Shown here piece by piece: positions 1 to 6,536 of a DNA stretch of 34,788 nt. Where the stretch lies: assembly GCA_902772455.1 (NCBI GenBank), contig CACYAW010000017.1, positions 1-34,788 of the forward strand, written 5' to 3'. The position numbers and the translations under genes are program-made. The stretch comes from an uncultured Bacteroidales bacterium. Its GTDB lineage: Bacteria > Bacteroidota > Bacteroidia > Bacteroidales > Muribaculaceae. Each line of letters opens with the position of its first letter. Position 1 is the stretch's first letter. The notes beneath the pieces are model-generated. The model worked only from the letters and a program-made list of their open reading frames with translations, searched no databases and was not told the origin of the DNA.

Positions 1-2177
1 CCGTTGGCATCGGTGGTGTAGGCACCAGTGTAGTTCTCAAAGCCACGGTTGGGCTTGTAGACCATCTCACCGGTGTTAGGATCCTTGACCATACCGCCAA
101 TCTTGGTGTTGGCGTTGAGCTGAGCCTGATACTGTACCAGACCGCCGTTGGTGGGCATGTTGGTGAAGAATACCAGGGGCAGACGGCCCGAGAAGAGACC
201 CGAACCACCGCGCACCTTGAGCACCTTGTTGCCGAATACATCCCAGCTGAAGCCCAGACGCGGTTGAACGATCAGGTTGCTGTTGGGCCACTTGCCGGTG
301 TCGATGTGACGCTCATTGCCTTTATTGTCATAATAGGTCAGTGCCAGAATAGCGTTGTTGGTGATCAGGTCACCGTTGTTGAAGAACAGACCATCGAGAC
401 GCAGACCGTAGGTCAACTTGAAGTTCTTGGTGACGTTCCACTCGTCCTGTGCATAGATACCAGCCTTGTTGAACTGCACACGGGCAGCAGGCTTGGTCTC
501 GCTGCCGTAACCGTAGGTCAAGCAAACAACCTCGGGAGCAGCACCGTTGATAAAGTCGTCAACGCTATTGTAGCGGTAGTAACCCGTACCATTACGCATG
601 TACTGGTTGTCGGCCATCTGATGCTCAAAGCTCAGACCACCCATGATCTTGTGGTTACCATAGTACCAGGTCACGTCGTCACGCAGGTTCCAGATGGTGT
701 TGTGAACGGCGTTGTTCCAGGTGAAGAGCTCATAACCCAGAGCCATATAGTTGTCGCGGTTGCCTTCTTCATCAAGCATTGTGATGTCGATGAAGGGGAA
801 CTCGCTCGAGTTGCTGGCACGGATATCATCCAGCTTAGACAGGGTAGCCAGGAACTGGTTCGACAGGTTGTCGGTCAGACGGCTGTTCAAGTCAAATGAG
901 AAGGAGTGTACCAGGTTGTCCATGCCATACATCGAGTTGGCGAAGGAGAAGGACTTCTGTGATACACGGGCAGTAGCCATACGCGTGCCACCATCCATCG
1001 AGGTGGCGTTGGGATTCTGCCAGTAGCGGTTCTTAGTGTAGTTGTAGCGCAGGGCCAGGTGGTGGTCATGGTTGATGTTCCAGTCCAGACGGGCGAGCAG
1101 CTTGTAGTTGTTCTCGTCGGCGGGGAAGTTGGTCCAAGAACCCGTGTCATAACCATATTTCTGCTTCACGAAGTTGCTCACGCGCTCCAGGTCGGCAAGC
1201 GTGGTGCGAGAGATGTACTGGTCGGGAACGGCAACACCGTTCTGCGAAGCACGCCACATGTTCACGATGGTGGGTTGCTTGGTCATTTCACCGTTCACGA
1301 AGAAGAACAGCTTGTCCTTGATGATCGGGCCGCCGATGGTTGCACCGTAGGTGGTCACCTTGAATTTCTCGCGGGCCTGACCAATCTGAGTGCGCTCAAC
1401 AGCGTCACCACGCATATTCTCGTTGCGGTGGAAGATGTAGGCACTGCCACGGAACTTGTTGGTACCACTCTTGGTAACGGCGTTAACACCACCACCAATG
1501 AAGTTGGTCTGACGAACATCATAGGGAGAAATAACGACCTGCATCTCCTCGATAGCCTCGATGCTGATGGGGTTGCCACCACCGGGCAGGTTGTCACTCA
1601 AACCGAAGTTGTTGTTGAAGTTGGCACCGTCAACGGTGAAGTTGGCGGTACGACCGTCGGTACCGGCAAAGCTCATGCCATTACCGCCGTAAGGCGACAG
1701 ACGGGTAATGTCGGTCAAGCTGCGGGATACCGTGGGCAGATTGGTGATCTGGGCACTGTTGATGTTGGTGGCAGCACCGGTCTTCTCAGCCCTGAACTTG
1801 GTGGCGGCTGCTGTAACAACAACCTCGCCAAGGGCATTGGCGTCAACGCTCAGGTCAAAGTCAAGATTGGAGGTCTCGGCCAACTGCAGCATGATACCTT
1901 GAACGCTGCGGGGCTCGTAGCCGATGTAGGACACGCTTACGGTGTAAGGGCCACCGGGACGCATACCCTGGATGGTGTAACGGCCATCCATGTTGGTCAC
2001 GGCATTGTACTTGGTGCCTGAGGGCGTGTGCAAGGCAGTGATTGTTGCACCAATCATCGCCTGCTGGTTCTCATCGGTCACAACACCCGATAACGCCGAG
2101 GTCGTCACCTGAGCATTTACTGACAATGCCACAAAGAACATTGCCACCAATGCTAAAAACTTAACTTTTCTCAACAT
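1..2177 (-). CDS. Oar-like TonB-dependent receptor, N-terminal part (3' end outside window)
   Basis: Reading leftward from the ATG at 2177 gives an open frame of 725 codons that runs off the window, so the C-terminal barrel end is missing. It starts with a signal peptide (MLRKVKFLALVAMFFVALS, then VNAQ). Next is a carboxypeptidase-regulatory-like domain (about residues 28-95, with GVVTDENQQAMIGATI and VSYIGYEPRSV) and then a plug domain (about 105-215, with FTVDGANFNNNFGLSDN and the stretch SPYDVRQTNFIGGGVNAVTK). The rest is aromatic-rich beta-barrel strands. The plug and the domain order resemble the Oar-like group of outer-membrane TonB-dependent receptors, about 1000-1100 residues in full. 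These receptors import bound ligands using TonB energy; the substrate cannot be told. No SusD partner lies upstream, so it is probably not a Sus-type pair unless one lies beyond the left edge. Its promoter is at 2420-2451, giving a leader of about 240 nt. Plus-strand frames over this region are antisense shadows. Confidence 0.85.
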   Translation of the reverse strand, partial: MLRKVKFLALVAMFFVALSVNAQVTTSALSGVVTDENQQAMIGATITALHTPSGTKYNAVTNMDGRYTIQGMRPGGPYTVSVSYIGYEPRSVQGIMLQLAETSNLDFDLSVDANALGEVVVTAAATKFRAEKTGAATNINSAQITNLPTVSRSLTDITRLSPYGGNGMSFAGTDGRTANFTVDGANFNNNFGLSDNLPGGGNPISIEAIEEMQVVISPYDVRQTNFIGGGVNAVTKSGTNKFRGSAYIFHRNENMRGDAVERTQIGQAREKFKVTTYGATIGGPIIKDKLFFFVNGEMTKQPTIVNMWRASQNGVAVPDQYISRTTLADLERVSNFVKQKYGYDTGSWTNFPADENNYKLLARLDWNINHDHHLALRYNYTKNRYWQNPNATSMDGGTRMATARVSQKSFSFANSMYGMDNLVHSFSFDLNSRLTDNLSNQFLATLSKLDDIRASNSSEFPFIDITMLDEEGNRDNYMALGYELFTWNNAVHNTIWNLRDDVTWYYGNHKIMGGLSFEHQMADNQYMRNGTGYYRYNSVDDFINGAAPEVVCLTYGYGSETKPAARVQFNKAGIYAQDEWNVTKNFKLTYGLRLDGLFFNNGDLITNNAILALTYYDNKGNERHIDTGKWPNSNLIVQPRLGFSWDVFGNKVLKVRGGSGLFSGRLPLVFFTNMPTNGGLVQYQAQLNANTKIGGMVKDPNTGEMVYKPNRGFENYTGAYTTDAN

Positions 2178-2419
2178 AAAACGTAACTGATGATTAAAAG
2201 AGTTAATGTGAAATTATAGAATAAAAATAAGTTTTCTATTAAAAATTTTTCGCGCCACATTAGAGGGGTTTTCCCCATCCAATATAGCGCGTCTAGTGCT
2301 AGTTAGCCCATTTCGCAGCGGGTTATAGAATTGGCTTGCTGCCTCTCCGCTACAAGTTATCCTAAAGGGTATGCTAAATGAATGTATTAACACGTGCCAA
2401 TCATTTATTCATTTCGGGT
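2178..2419 (-). promoter_or_regulatory. Long structured 5' leader of the TonB-dependent receptor
   Basis: Between the predicted start of transcription near 2414 and the ATG at 2177 lie about 240 nt with no gene. On the minus strand I see several self-complementary segments: an AGCGG/CCGCT pair enclosing a small GGC-AGCAA-GCC hairpin, a GGGG-AAAA-CCCC-type hairpin around 2263-2277, and a CGCGC/GCGCG pair enclosing that hairpin. The last 80 nt before the ATG are A/T-rich and look unstructured. A leader this long is unusual beside the 12-50 nt leaders elsewhere in the window. It could be a regulatory RNA element or only an untranslated remnant; I recognise no known riboswitch class. Confidence 0.35.
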
Positions 2420-2451
2420 GCAAAATTACTGCTTTTTTTTGTCTTCACCAA
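2420..2451 (-). promoter_or_regulatory. Bacteroidetes-type promoter for the TonB-dependent receptor
   Basis: On the minus strand the -7 element TAATTTTGC (TAnnTTTG consensus) lies at 2420-2428 and a TTG at 2449-2451 fits the -33 element, with a 20-bp spacer. It points toward the receptor gene starting at 2177. Confidence 0.6.
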
Positions 2452-2624
2452 GCGACTGGGGCAAGATTTATCAACATCTTAGTGATTTAACACATTTAAC
2501 CAAAATAATGCCAAAACCATCACCCTGGCGATCACGTTTTCACGCCAGCATGACAAGCTCAATGTATTGCTGAAAAAGTGATGTTATGCCCTTTATCCAG
2601 ACTTGGAGAGCACACACAAGGCAA
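2452..2624. other. Intergenic stretch between porQ and the receptor promoter
   Basis: Together with the leader and promoter this makes the 447-bp gap 2178-2624. This part holds no credible gene. A 6-bp stem (CTGGCG at 2525-2530, CGCCAG at 2543-2548, 12-nt loop) could be a weak porQ terminator, but no T-run follows it on the minus strand. The short plus-strand frame starting at 2578 runs antisense into porQ and has no promoter or family signature. Confidence 0.4.
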
Positions 2625-3659
2625 TCACCTCAACAGCTCACCAATGCTGGTGGTGAGGTTGAACATGAAGGTCGAAGCGCCCGTGTGGGGACGCGCAAAG
2701 GCGGCACCAAAGCCAAAGGCTCTCACCTTCAAGCCACCACATACCGATAGGCCCGACATGAAGTCGCGCTTGTAAGTAGCCATATCGGTGCGGGTGCGGT
2801 AGTTGTAGCCGATGCCCAAATAAAAATTGTTGGCAGGCAACACGTCGGCAGCAAATACCAGATGCCGCAACAAGTTGCTGCCGAAGGATTCTTTTTTAAC
2901 GAGGTCGCTATTGGGGTTGTTGACGTCCTCAATTTTATAATAAGGGCTCTTCCATCGAACCAACTCATAGGCTGTGACATGCAGGCGGATGGGAGCATTG
3001 CCCAGCATCTTGCTCATGCCCACCTGGATATCCCAGGGCAGGTTTTCCTTGTTCATGTTGAACTTTTTAACCTGTCCACCCAGGTTCTTGCCCACCAGCG
3101 AAACCGAGAACTCGTGGTCAGGGTCATAGTAGTTGATGCCCAGGTCGGCAGCTACGGCACCAGCCGTATAGTCTTCATATTTGGAATACAGGTATTTTAC
3201 CGTGATGCCGCCGCGCCACCGTTCACTGATGTCGTGACTGTAAGTCAGGTTAAAAGCAATGTCGCTGGCGCTGAAGGTGCCTGTCATGGTGCCGTCGATG
3301 TCGGCGCCCTGAATATTGCCGTATCCAAAGTACTGCAGACCCAAGGCCAGGGCTCCGTGCTCACTCACGCCTTGGCCGTAGCGCAATCCGGCAAAGTTGG
3401 TCTCACCGATATAGCGCATGTAATTCAAGCCCACCTGATGGTCATATTCGGGTCCCAGCAGGGCGGGATTCTGCTCCACCAGGTTGATGTCGTCATCGAT
3501 GATGGTGAGGTTGTGGCCACCCAAGCCATAGACATGGCTGGATGCAGGCACGCTCAAGAAATTGTAAGCAGTGGTTTGGGGGCCATCATCGGCCACGGCA
3601 AACAGGGCCACTGCAAAGCATGCGGCCATCAATATCAAGTGACGTTTATAATTAGTCAT
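2625..3659 (-). CDS. porQ: PorQ-like type IX secretion system protein
   Basis: The 344-residue product starts with a signal peptide (about residues 1-23, MTNYKRHLILMAACFAVALF then AVADD). The mature N-terminus has the PorQ/PorV-like pattern of an outer-membrane beta-barrel: YNFLSVPASSHVYGLGGHN, then NLVEQNPALLGPE, then alternating amphipathic strands such as HQVGLNYMRYIGETNFAGLR. PorQ is an outer-membrane component or accessory of the T9SS, which exports proteins carrying a C-terminal sorting domain. The length fits the family (about 330-350). It lies 63 bp behind the DUF2007 gene on the same strand; I see no clear -7 element in that gap, so it is probably read from upstream. A likely T9SS cargo is encoded at 21038-27100. 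The family call rests on sequence resemblance, without a profile search. Confidence 0.8.
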   Translation of the reverse strand: MTNYKRHLILMAACFAVALFAVADDGPQTTAYNFLSVPASSHVYGLGGHNLTIIDDDINLVEQNPALLGPEYDHQVGLNYMRYIGETNFAGLRYGQGVSEHGALALGLQYFGYGNIQGADIDGTMTGTFSASDIAFNLTYSHDISERWRGGITVKYLYSKYEDYTAGAVAADLGINYYDPDHEFSVSLVGKNLGGQVKKFNMNKENLPWDIQVGMSKMLGNAPIRLHVTAYELVRWKSPYYKIEDVNNPNSDLVKKESFGSNLLRHLVFAADVLPANNFYLGIGYNYRTRTDMATYKRDFMSGLSVCGGLKVRAFGFGAAFARPHTGASTFMFNLTTSIGELLR

Positions 3660-3722
3660 ATTGTCGTTATTCTATCTCGAAAACACTATAGTATAACGAA
3701 AATTTGCCCGATTTAGTATATG

Positions 3723-3959
3723 TCAGTCCTCAATAGCGTTGTCGTCAACCTCGTCGGTCTCGCTGATCACTTTCTTGGCCAGCTCCAGGTCGCGCTCAAA
3801 CACCACCACCCTGACAGGTGCCATCCAGATGGCGTTGGCGGTGCTGTCGACGATGACGCCGGCAGGGATGCCGCTTGCTTCAAGCGCACCCTTGACAATG
3901 TTGGCGTCTACTGGGCTACTGTATTTGGCAACAACGACCAGTTTTTCTTCGTTTTCCAT
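3723..3959 (-). CDS. DUF2007 family small protein
   Basis: This 78-residue acidic cytoplasmic protein matches the DUF2007 pattern (named putative signal-transducing protein in domain databases). A beta strand EEKLVVVAKYSSPVDANIVK is followed by a helix (ALEASGIPAGVI), a second strand pair with WMAPVRVVVFERDLELAKK, and an acidic tail (SETDEVDDNAIED). The family fold resembles a ferredoxin-like or ACT-like unit and its molecular role is not known. There is no signal peptide or membrane segment. It sits between mltG and porQ on the same strand; the 126-bp gap upstream is filled largely by a 7-bp-period repeat array, so read-through from mltG is possible. The function of this copy cannot be inferred. 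Confidence 0.75.
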   Translation of the reverse strand: MENEEKLVVVAKYSSPVDANIVKGALEASGIPAGVIVDSTANAIWMAPVRVVVFERDLELAKKVISETDEVDDNAIED

Positions 3960-3972
3960 TCTATTTCAGTTC

Positions 3973-4087
3973 TTAGTTGTTAGTGTCTTTAGTCTTTAGT
4001 TGTTAGTCCTTAGTTGTTAGTTAATCTGTTTTTAAGCCAAACCTTTAAACTATTAACTGTAAACTCTTAACTGTTAACTGTTAATTC
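3973..4087. repeat. Heptanucleotide array, mltG-DUF2007 gap
   Basis: The gap holds two runs of exact 7-bp period. The first is 3973-4121 minus the later part, that is 3973-4021: TTAGTTG, TTAGTGT, CTTTAGT, CTTTAGT, TGTTAGT, CCTTAGT, TGTTAGT. The second, at 4053-4087, reads TTAACTG, TAAACTC, TTAACTG, TTAACTG, TTAATTC. The two runs have roughly opposite orientation. This is the longest of five such arrays in the window; the second run ends at the mltG stop codon. Confidence 0.8.
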
Positions 4088-5093
4088 ACTTGATGCCGCG
4101 TGAATTCAGGGCAGCCTGGTAGCGGTGGGCATTCTCCAAGTGGCTGGCATAGTCACACGTGAAGTCGTGGTAGCCGCTGAAGTCGGCTCGGGCACACATA
4201 TACAGGTAGTCGTGCTGCGGAGCGTTGAGCACAGCATCGATGGTCGATTTCTCGGGCAGACGGATGGGGCCTGGGGGCAGACCGTTCACGCGATAAGTGT
4301 TATAGGGTGAATTGATCTGCGTCATGGGCACAGTGATGCGCTTGATCGAGAAGTCTCCGATAGCAAATTTCACGGTCGGGTCGGCCTGCAGGCGCATGCC
4401 CTGCTGGTAGCGGTTCAGGTACAGACGTGCCACCTTGCCGCGCTCGTCGGCCTTGCTGGTCTCCTCTTCGACAATCGAAGCCACGGTAGCCACCTCGTCG
4501 GGTGTGAGTCCCAGTCGCTCGGCCTTGGCCTTGCGCTCGCTGCTCCAGAAGTCGTTGTAGTATTCAAACATGCGGTCGAGCATCTTCTCGGGGCTGATGT
4601 TCCAGTAGAACTCATAAGTGTCCGGCATCAGCAGGCAGGCGATGGTCTCCGGCGTCTTCCCGTACTTGGCACATACAGCACTATCTTTCAGCGCTTTGCG
4701 CATCGCATCAGGGCCTTCCATGAAAGAGTCACCCCAGCGCTGGGTCCACTCGTCGAGGGTGCGCACATTATTGAAAGTGAAACGCACACCGCTCTGCGCA
4801 CCGTTCTTGATGTAGCGTGCGGCGGTAAAGGGCGACATGCCCTTAGTGATGCGGAAAGCACCCTCACGGTTCTCCACCTTGGCCCCCATGAGCCGGAGCA
4901 TCGTTGCCACACGTTTGCCGTAATTCGTCTCCACGTTGGCCTGCACACTGTCACTAATCGACTCGATGGTGCTGCCCTTGCGCATCTTGATCAGTCCCTC
5001 GGCCGGAGCACCGGTGAACAGGTAAGGTGCGGCACAGGCCACAAGGATAACAACCAGTGCAACCAAGCCGCCGACAATCCATTTCTTCTTCAT
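4086..5093 (-). CDS. mltG: Endolytic murein transglycosylase MltG
   Basis: The 335-residue product is a single-pass inner-membrane protein: a short basic N-terminus (MKKKW) is followed by one hydrophobic segment (about residues 6-28). The YceG/MltG domain fills the rest. The diagnostic motif ASIVEEETSK places the catalytic Glu near residue 209 (E. coli MltG has the equivalent Glu in SIVEKET). Other family motifs are LMPDTYEFYW, MRLQADPTV and INSPYNTYRVNGLPPGPI. MltG cleaves nascent peptidoglycan strands in the periplasm and so sets glycan length and releases new chains from the synthase. The length is normal and the key residues are present. It follows manA by 14 bp and is probably cotranscribed with it. 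Downstream is a 7-bp-period array. Confidence 0.92.
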   Translation of the reverse strand: MKKKWIVGGLVALVVILVACAAPYLFTGAPAEGLIKMRKGSTIESISDSVQANVETNYGKRVATMLRLMGAKVENREGAFRITKGMSPFTAARYIKNGAQSGVRFTFNNVRTLDEWTQRWGDSFMEGPDAMRKALKDSAVCAKYGKTPETIACLLMPDTYEFYWNISPEKMLDRMFEYYNDFWSSERKAKAERLGLTPDEVATVASIVEEETSKADERGKVARLYLNRYQQGMRLQADPTVKFAIGDFSIKRITVPMTQINSPYNTYRVNGLPPGPIRLPEKSTIDAVLNAPQHDYLYMCARADFSGYHDFTCDYASHLENAHRYQAALNSRGIK

Positions 5094-5107
5094 ATCCTAT
5101 AATGGTT

Positions 5108-6085
5108 TTATATTCTTTTACCAGGCACCGTGGCCAGCAGCAAGCGGGCCGATCCGTTCATCTCTACCCTATCGGCGATAGCGGGAACCAGCGCCGTCTC
5201 GCCCTGACGCAGGGCAACCGGTGTCATTCCCTTCATTTGCAGGGTGGTTTCTCCCTGAATGCAGATAACGGCCACAAAGGTGTGGCAACCGGGATTCTCC
5301 AGGCAGTAGTCGCCATTAAATTCCAGATGGCGCACGACAAATTCGGGACTGTCCACGAGCAGAGTCATGCCGGGTGCAACGTTAGGTTTGTCAACCACTT
5401 TCCCTATTCCTAGGGTGAAGTCGAGAGCCTCACGGGCCTCCTGGATATGGAGCGGGCGCAGTTTGCCGTCTGTGTCAAAGCGTTTGTAGTCCCACACGCG
5501 GTAGGTGATATCGCTCGACTGCTGTATCTCGACCAGCATGTTGCCGGCACCGATAGAATGTATCTGGCCTGCAGGGATATAGAACACGTCTCCCGGCTTG
5601 GAATACGTCGCATTAACGATATCGAGGATGGAGCCGTCGGCCAGGCTGCGGTCAAATTCCTCGACCTGCACGGGACGGTTAAAGCCCGTGCGAATCAGCG
5701 AGTGTTCATCGGCCTGAAGGATGTACCACATCTCGTTCTTGCCCGAGCAGCCGTGCCGCTGCCGTGCCATCTTATCGTCAGGATGCACTTGTATGGACAG
5801 ATCGCGATGAGCATCAATGAACTTGATGAGCAGCGGGAAGTTGTCCCCATAGCGGTGACGCACATCATCGCCCACAAGTTCGTCACCATGATGGCGCACA
5901 AGCTGGGAAAGTGTCATACCGGCTTCCAGGCCCTCGGCCACAACCGACTCACGACCCGGCATCGCCGACAGTTCCCAAGTCTCGCCAATGAGTTGATCAC
6001 TTGCTGGCAATCCCTTAAATTCCAGCAACTTGCTGCCGCCCCAAAGGACGGGTTTCAATATGTTATTGAATTTATATATCTGCAT
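5108..6085 (-). CDS. manA: Mannose-6-phosphate isomerase, class I
   Basis: This cytoplasmic enzyme interconverts fructose 6-phosphate and mannose 6-phosphate and so feeds GDP-mannose synthesis. From the ATG at 6085 it has 325 residues, the short bacterial class I form. Zinc-site motifs are visible: SIQVHPDD (Gln and His ligands), GKNEMWYI (Glu) and PAGQIHSIG (His). The substrate-pocket segment YRVWDYKRFD is also typical. The frame can be extended upstream to a GTG at 6103, but that codon abuts the -7 promoter element at 6104-6112, so the internal ATG (MQIYKFNNILKP) is the likely start, with a leader of about 12 nt. mltG follows after 14 bp. The GT2 enzyme encoded at 19879-20625 is a possible consumer of the GDP-mannose made through this step. 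Confidence 0.92.
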   Translation of the reverse strand: MQIYKFNNILKPVLWGGSKLLEFKGLPASDQLIGETWELSAMPGRESVVAEGLEAGMTLSQLVRHHGDELVGDDVRHRYGDNFPLLIKFIDAHRDLSIQVHPDDKMARQRHGCSGKNEMWYILQADEHSLIRTGFNRPVQVEEFDRSLADGSILDIVNATYSKPGDVFYIPAGQIHSIGAGNMLVEIQQSSDITYRVWDYKRFDTDGKLRPLHIQEAREALDFTLGIGKVVDKPNVAPGMTLLVDSPEFVVRHLEFNGDYCLENPGCHTFVAVICIQGETTLQMKGMTPVALRQGETALVPAIADRVEMNGSARLLLATVPGKRI

Positions 6086-6103
6086 AATAGTAACGTTTAA
6101 CAC

Positions 6104-6112
6104 GCAAAGGTA
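6104..6112 (-). promoter_or_regulatory. Promoter -7 element for manA-mltG
   Basis: The minus strand reads TACCTTTGC, a perfect TAnnTTTG -7 element, 18 bp before the manA ATG. A TTG lies 17 bp upstream of it. The element fixes the manA start, since the upstream GTG at 6103 would be at or before the start of transcription. Confidence 0.7.
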
Positions 6113-6464
6113 ATAAAAACTTTTATAAACAACATATAAAGCTAGCGTTTGTTATCTGACAATTTCCAACTCTCGCTGATGCGCTCATCGCAAGTGGGCA
6201 TTCCCATAAACGCCCGCAACTTGTCATAGTCCTACAATAAGGGCTTCAAGGTTGTATTGAATCGATATTTTACATACCAATTCAAATGAACTTTCAAAGA
6301 TAATAAAAGATTTTGCAATTTGAGCACATAAAAAGAATAATTCATTCTTTTCTAATTCATATAACAGATAATGTAAGATAATGGTTTTAGGTCATTGGTG
6401 TCATGTCAGCCTAATGGGCTTAAGACGGACAGCATTAAAAAAAGAGAAATAAAGTCTTATACTA
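6113..6464. other. Intergenic stretch between divergent manA and BspA-like genes
   Basis: This is most of the 424-bp gap between divergent genes. It is A/T-rich except for a GC-richer island at about 6142-6240, which carries a possible coding remnant listed separately. A TATCTTTGA sequence on the minus strand at 6294-6302 resembles a -7 element facing that remnant, but its upstream part has no well-spaced TTG. I see no RNA gene here. Confidence 0.4.
6142..6231 (-). pseudogene. Possible 3'-end remnant of an unidentified gene
   Basis: On the minus strand a 29-codon stretch ending in TAG at 6142-6144 reads DYDKLRAFMGMPTC, then DERISESWKLSDNKR. It has a protein-like composition and a higher GC content than the surrounding A/T-rich spacer. 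It is preceded in frame by a TAG at 6232-6234, upstream of which the same frame still reads FNTTLKPLL. This looks like the C-terminus of a decayed gene. I do not recognise the family, and a chance frame is possible. Confidence 0.3.
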
Positions 6465-6497
6465 TTTGGCTTTTAGGGAATTTGTGAGTAAATTTGC
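6465..6497 (+). promoter_or_regulatory. Promoter of the BspA-like gene
   Basis: TTTG at 6465-6468 and TAAATTTGC at 6489-6497 match the Bacteroidetes -33/-7 pair, with a 20-bp spacer. The leader to the first ATG at 6537 would be about 30-35 nt and A-rich, as is common where Shine-Dalgarno sequences are not used. Confidence 0.65.
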
Positions 6498-6536
6498 GAG
6501 ATAATCCATAAATCTGAAATTATTAACTTTAAAAAC

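Noticed and set aside
264-2021. Long plus-strand open frames over 264-899 and 1059-2021
   Set aside because: They are antisense to the Oar-like receptor, whose minus-strand frame has a signal peptide, domain motifs and a promoter. The plus-strand products show only the Val/Gly/Thr-rich pattern typical of antisense shadows.
2578-2775. Short plus-strand frame of 65 codons as a small gene
   Set aside because: Most of it is antisense to porQ; it has no promoter, no start-site context and no recognisable pattern.
6083-6103. manA start at the upstream GTG (6103)
   Set aside because: The GTG touches the -7 promoter element, so it would not be within the mRNA or would be at its very start; the ATG at 6085 also fits the usual N-terminus of class I isomerases.
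6294-6302. TATCTTTGA on the minus strand as an active promoter for a small gene
   Set aside because: No TTG at suitable spacing upstream and no convincing intact small gene downstream.
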